The notes below the pieces were generated by a model. The model did no database searches and was not told the origin of the DNA. It was given only the letters and a program-made list of their open reading frames with translations. A stretch of 64,000 nucleotides of DNA from Labrenzia sp. THAF82 (lineage in GTDB: Bacteria; Pseudomonadota; Alphaproteobacteria; Rhizobiales; Stappiaceae): NCBI RefSeq assembly GCF_009363435.1, contig NZ_CP045354.1, forward strand, positions 1,330,501 through 1,394,500, in the 5' to 3' direction. Below are positions 61,532-64,000 of the stretch, piece by piece. Within the stretch, counting starts at the first letter, position 1. The number at the start of each line of letters is the position of its first letter. A program made the position numbers and the translations under genes.

Positions 61532-62440
61532 GTGTCAAAATCGTTTCTTGCCGTTGGCGAATGCATGGTTGAAATGGCGCCGACAGCAGAGGGAACCTAT
61601 TCGATGGGGTTCGCTGGAGACACATTGAACACGGCCTGGTATGCCCGACGCGCATTGCCTGATAGTTGGACCGTCAGCTACCTGACGGGCGTTGGCCGCG
61701 ATCAGATTTCAGATCAGATGTTGGAGTTTTTGAAGAGTTCCAACATCAATACCGACCAAATCCGAAAGTTGGATGATCGAACGGTTGGTCTCTACATGAT
61801 CCAGCTGAAAGACGGCGAGCGGAGTTTTGCCTATTGGCGTTCGCAATCAGCGGCCCGATGCTTGGCCAGCGATCCTGAGCATCTGGCACGAGCCTTTGGA
61901 AATGCCGGTTTGATCTACTTCAGCGGCATCACGCTCGCTATTCTTTCCGCAAAGGATCGTTCCGCGTTTATGGATGCCTTGAAGTCGGCCCGTGTCAGCG
62001 GTTCCAAAGTGGCTTTTGATCCGAACCTTCGGCCGCGGCTATGGGAAAACCTTGAAACCATGCGGTCGGTCGTGACCGAGGCCGCGGGTCATTGTGATTT
62101 TGTGATGCCGTCTTTCGAGGACGAGCTGGAACACTTTGGTGATGCAACCCCTAAAGACAGCGCTGAAAGATATCTTGCAGCCGGAGCTGATATGGTGGTG
62201 GTCAAAAACGGCCCTGAAGACGTTGTCTGTGCGCGCCGCGGTGAGCATCAAAGTTATACGCCGCAACCCGTCGGCAGCATTGTGGATACGACGGCTGCCG
62301 GAGACAGCTTCAACGCAGCCTTTCTTGCTGACTACCTGATTTCGCAAGATGTTGCTTCAAGCGTCGAGGCCGGGGCAAAACTGGCCGCGACGGTGATTCA
62401 GCATAGAGGTGCGCTGGTGAAAATTCTTGAGCCGGCTTAG
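61532..62440 (+). CDS. kdgK: 2-dehydro-3-deoxygluconokinase
   Basis: A PfkB/ribokinase-family sugar kinase of 302 residues (E. coli KdgK has 309) that phosphorylates 2-keto-3-deoxygluconate to KDPG, feeding the Entner-Doudoroff pathway. It opens FLAVGECMVEMAP, then FAGDTLNTAWYARRALP, YLSGI-type YFSGITLAILS and FDPNLRPRLW. The second PfkB signature with catalytic Asp is DTTAAGDSFNAAF. These blocks match E. coli KdgK closely from memory. GTG 61532 has GAGG eight bases upstream; ATG 61526 is possible but too close to it. The gene follows the GlpR-like repressor; other ED genes are not in view. Confidence 0.92.
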   Translation: MSKSFLAVGECMVEMAPTAEGTYSMGFAGDTLNTAWYARRALPDSWTVSYLTGVGRDQISDQMLEFLKSSNINTDQIRKLDDRTVGLYMIQLKDGERSFAYWRSQSAARCLASDPEHLARAFGNAGLIYFSGITLAILSAKDRSAFMDALKSARVSGSKVAFDPNLRPRLWENLETMRSVVTEAAGHCDFVMPSFEDELEHFGDATPKDSAERYLAAGADMVVVKNGPEDVVCARRGEHQSYTPQPVGSIVDTTAAGDSFNAAFLADYLISQDVASSVEAGAKLAATVIQHRGALVKILEPA

Positions 62441-62646
62441 GAGCGGCGCTTGGCCACTCTTTACCCTAACTGTCAGATTTTAAAAGCGTCTCACCTAGTT
62501 TGCGACTTTTGTATATTGTAAATTCTTGCAATATCTAATTATTACCTAAAGGCGAAAACGTTAAGTCTATATTTTATTATTAACCTTACCTTTGCCGGGA
62601 ATTTCGGGCTGATGAAACCAAAAATACCACTAAGGAAGGGACGAAA

Positions 62647-64000
62647 ATGGCTTTCCGTCTCGCAAGAAAAATACCCGCGATGGTCGTTGGGGCTGCCGCA
62701 ATTGTTGGCGTCGGCATCGGCTTGGCCAGCTATTTCACATCTGTGGCCAGTATCGATGAATTGACCAAGCAAAGGCTTTTGGCGGCAGCTGAAACCGGTT
62801 CAGCGGAAATCCGCGCCTACCTGGAAACGATTGAGCATCAACTTGTTTTGATAGCCGAGAACCCGGGAACGGTCACCGCAGTCCACGAGTTTTCGGCTGC
62901 GTGGCAGGAAATGTCCGAGGAAGGGGTAAATCTGGAGACCGCGCTTCAGGATGCCTATATCTCGAACAATCCGCACCCGACTGGAGAGAAAGATAAGCTT
63001 TACGCCGCAGATACCGGCACAGCTTATGATGACGTCCACGGCAAATACCATCCTTGGTTCCACAAGCTTCAGCAGGATGAAGGCTATTATGACGTCTTCC
63101 TGTTCGATACCGACGGCAACCTTGTCTATTCCGTATTCAAGGAATTGGACTACGCGACCAATTTCAAGGCAGATGGTGGCAAGTGGGCCGGATCTGACCT
63201 CGGCGAAGTGTTCCGGAAGGCTATGACGATTACTGCGCACAGCGATGTGGCGTTTGAAGATTTCGCACCCTATGGCCCAAGTTATGATGCACCCGCGAGT
63301 TTCATGGCACACCCTGTTGTTGACAGCGACAACAACACTGTAGGCGTATTGGCGTTTCAGATGCCCGTTGACAAGATCAATGAGCTGATGCGTCACAATC
63401 TTGGTCTGGGCACCACGGGTGAACTTGTGTTGATCGGCGAAGACGGGTTGATGCGGAACGACACCACTTACACCCCAGATGTCAACGATATCTTGACCAC
63501 CAAGATCGAAGGCGCGGTGATTGACGAGGCAAGGGCCAATGGTGAAGCCTTCGGTTACGCCGAACTGCACCGCGGTGAATTGATGGATGTCGAGGCCATC
63601 ACGTTCGACTATCAGAACAACGAATTTCTTCTCCTGGCCTTGCAGTCCTACGAAGAAGCATCTTTGCCGATCGTCGCTTTGCGCAATCGTATGCTTATGG
63701 CTGGTCTGGCTCTGCTTGCTATTGCTGCCGTCGCGGGTCTGTTTGCCGCTCGTACGATTACGTCTCCAATCAACCGGTTGGTGAACGCGATGAGTGCCCT
63801 CGCAGCTGGTGACCTGAGTGTCGAGATCGAAAGTGCGGATCGCACAGATGAGATCGGAGATATGAGCCGCGCAGTTACTGTCTTTAAGGACAATGCCATC
63901 CAGAGGCAGGAACTTGAAGCCAATGCTCGCGGAGAACGAGATCGCGAACAAGAACGTCAGGAGTATCTTGAAACGCTCATCTCTGAGTTCCAGGGAACCA
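62647..64000 (+). CDS. Methyl-accepting chemotaxis protein (3' end outside window)
   Basis: The N-terminal 451 residues of a chemoreceptor; the frame is open to the window end. A first membrane helix (about 11-31) follows the short basic start AFRLARKIP. A periplasmic double-Cache-type sensor follows (about 35-345), with YYDVFLFDTDGNLVYSVFK and LVLIGEDGLMRND as its PAS-like cores, then a second helix at about 348-368. The HAMP domain begins TITSPINRLVNAMSALAAGDL. A charged coiled coil (RGERDREQERQEYLETL) leads toward the missing signalling domain. ATG 62647 follows GGAAGGGAC. Relatives with this layout often sense amino acids or organic acids; the ligand here is unknown. Confidence 0.92.
   Translation, partial: MAFRLARKIPAMVVGAAAIVGVGIGLASYFTSVASIDELTKQRLLAAAETGSAEIRAYLETIEHQLVLIAENPGTVTAVHEFSAAWQEMSEEGVNLETALQDAYISNNPHPTGEKDKLYAADTGTAYDDVHGKYHPWFHKLQQDEGYYDVFLFDTDGNLVYSVFKELDYATNFKADGGKWAGSDLGEVFRKAMTITAHSDVAFEDFAPYGPSYDAPASFMAHPVVDSDNNTVGVLAFQMPVDKINELMRHNLGLGTTGELVLIGEDGLMRNDTTYTPDVNDILTTKIEGAVIDEARANGEAFGYAELHRGELMDVEAITFDYQNNEFLLLALQSYEEASLPIVALRNRMLMAGLALLAIAAVAGLFAARTITSPINRLVNAMSALAAGDLSVEIESADRTDEIGDMSRAVTVFKDNAIQRQELEANARGERDREQERQEYLETLISEFQGT

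Noticed and set aside
62800..63951. A 383-codon antisense frame over the chemoreceptor
   Set aside because: The plus strand encodes a clear Cache-HAMP receptor that stays open to the window end. The antisense product has no recognisable domain.

Overview
The window looks like chromosomal DNA of a marine alphaproteobacterium. The best fit is a Roseibium/Labrenzia/Stappia-type member of the Hyphomicrobiales: GC is moderately high, the agl alpha-glucoside operon and the arsR-arsC-aqpS arsenic operon are of rhizobial type, and there are many ABC transporters plus GntR, LysR, LacI and DeoR regulators. This placement comes from gene content alone. I saw no rRNA, tRNA, CRISPR array, insertion sequence or phage gene. 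Genes are cut by both window ends: an MscS channel on the left and a chemoreceptor on the right.

Layout. 0-4.6 kb: end of a mechanosensitive channel, then glpD-glpK for glycerol use. 4.9-10.2 kb: a complete dipeptide ABC operon (dppABCDF). 10.3-13.3 kb: an MFS exporter and an arsenic operon in which arsenite leaves through an aquaglyceroporin. 13.3-20 kb: housekeeping and regulatory genes (GNAT, GntR, DUF2270, tex, TetR, a RecD-like helicase). 20-27.8 kb: an amine oxidase-type flavoprotein, a desaturase coupled to a signal-less PhnD-type binding protein, two LysR regulators, and a Tat-exported haloalkane dehalogenase followed by an SRPBCC gene.

27.8-33.3 kb: a minus-strand operon of an MttB-like methyltransferase, a dimethylglycine-dehydrogenase-like flavoprotein and an M24 enzyme that resembles the DMSP lyase DddP at every metal and catalytic position I can compare. 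33.5-39.8 kb: an FbpABC-type ABC transporter whose ATPase lies on the plus strand behind a degenerate APH-fold (pseudo)kinase, while its permease and binding protein lie on the minus strand; a lower-GC discoidin-OmpA gene sits between the two halves. 40-47.3 kb: gnd, an aldo-keto reductase, a CcdA/Tat-thioredoxin pair, a TIM-barrel isomerase, and a VOC/hydroxyacid-dehydrogenase pair divergent from a LysR gene. 47.8-50.8 kb: a glycine betaine/proline betaine transporter (proXWV). 50.8-54.7 kb: tolC, a GntR gene and the LacI-type repressor aglR. 55-62.4 kb: aglEFGK without the usual aglA glucosidase, then a GlpR-like DeoR repressor and kdgK. 62.6 kb to the end: a Cache-HAMP chemoreceptor.

Taken together the genes take up and break down small organic solutes (glycerol, peptides, alpha-glucosides, betaines and possibly DMSP or halogenated compounds), which suits an algae-associated marine heterotroph. 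Several ABC operons carry a hairpin or terminator straight after the binding-protein gene. Several regulator genes have strong palindromes just upstream. The most interesting items are the DddP-like/MttB/DMGDH operon, the degenerate kinase beside a split transporter, the Tat-exported dehalogenase, and the desaturase-PhnD pair.
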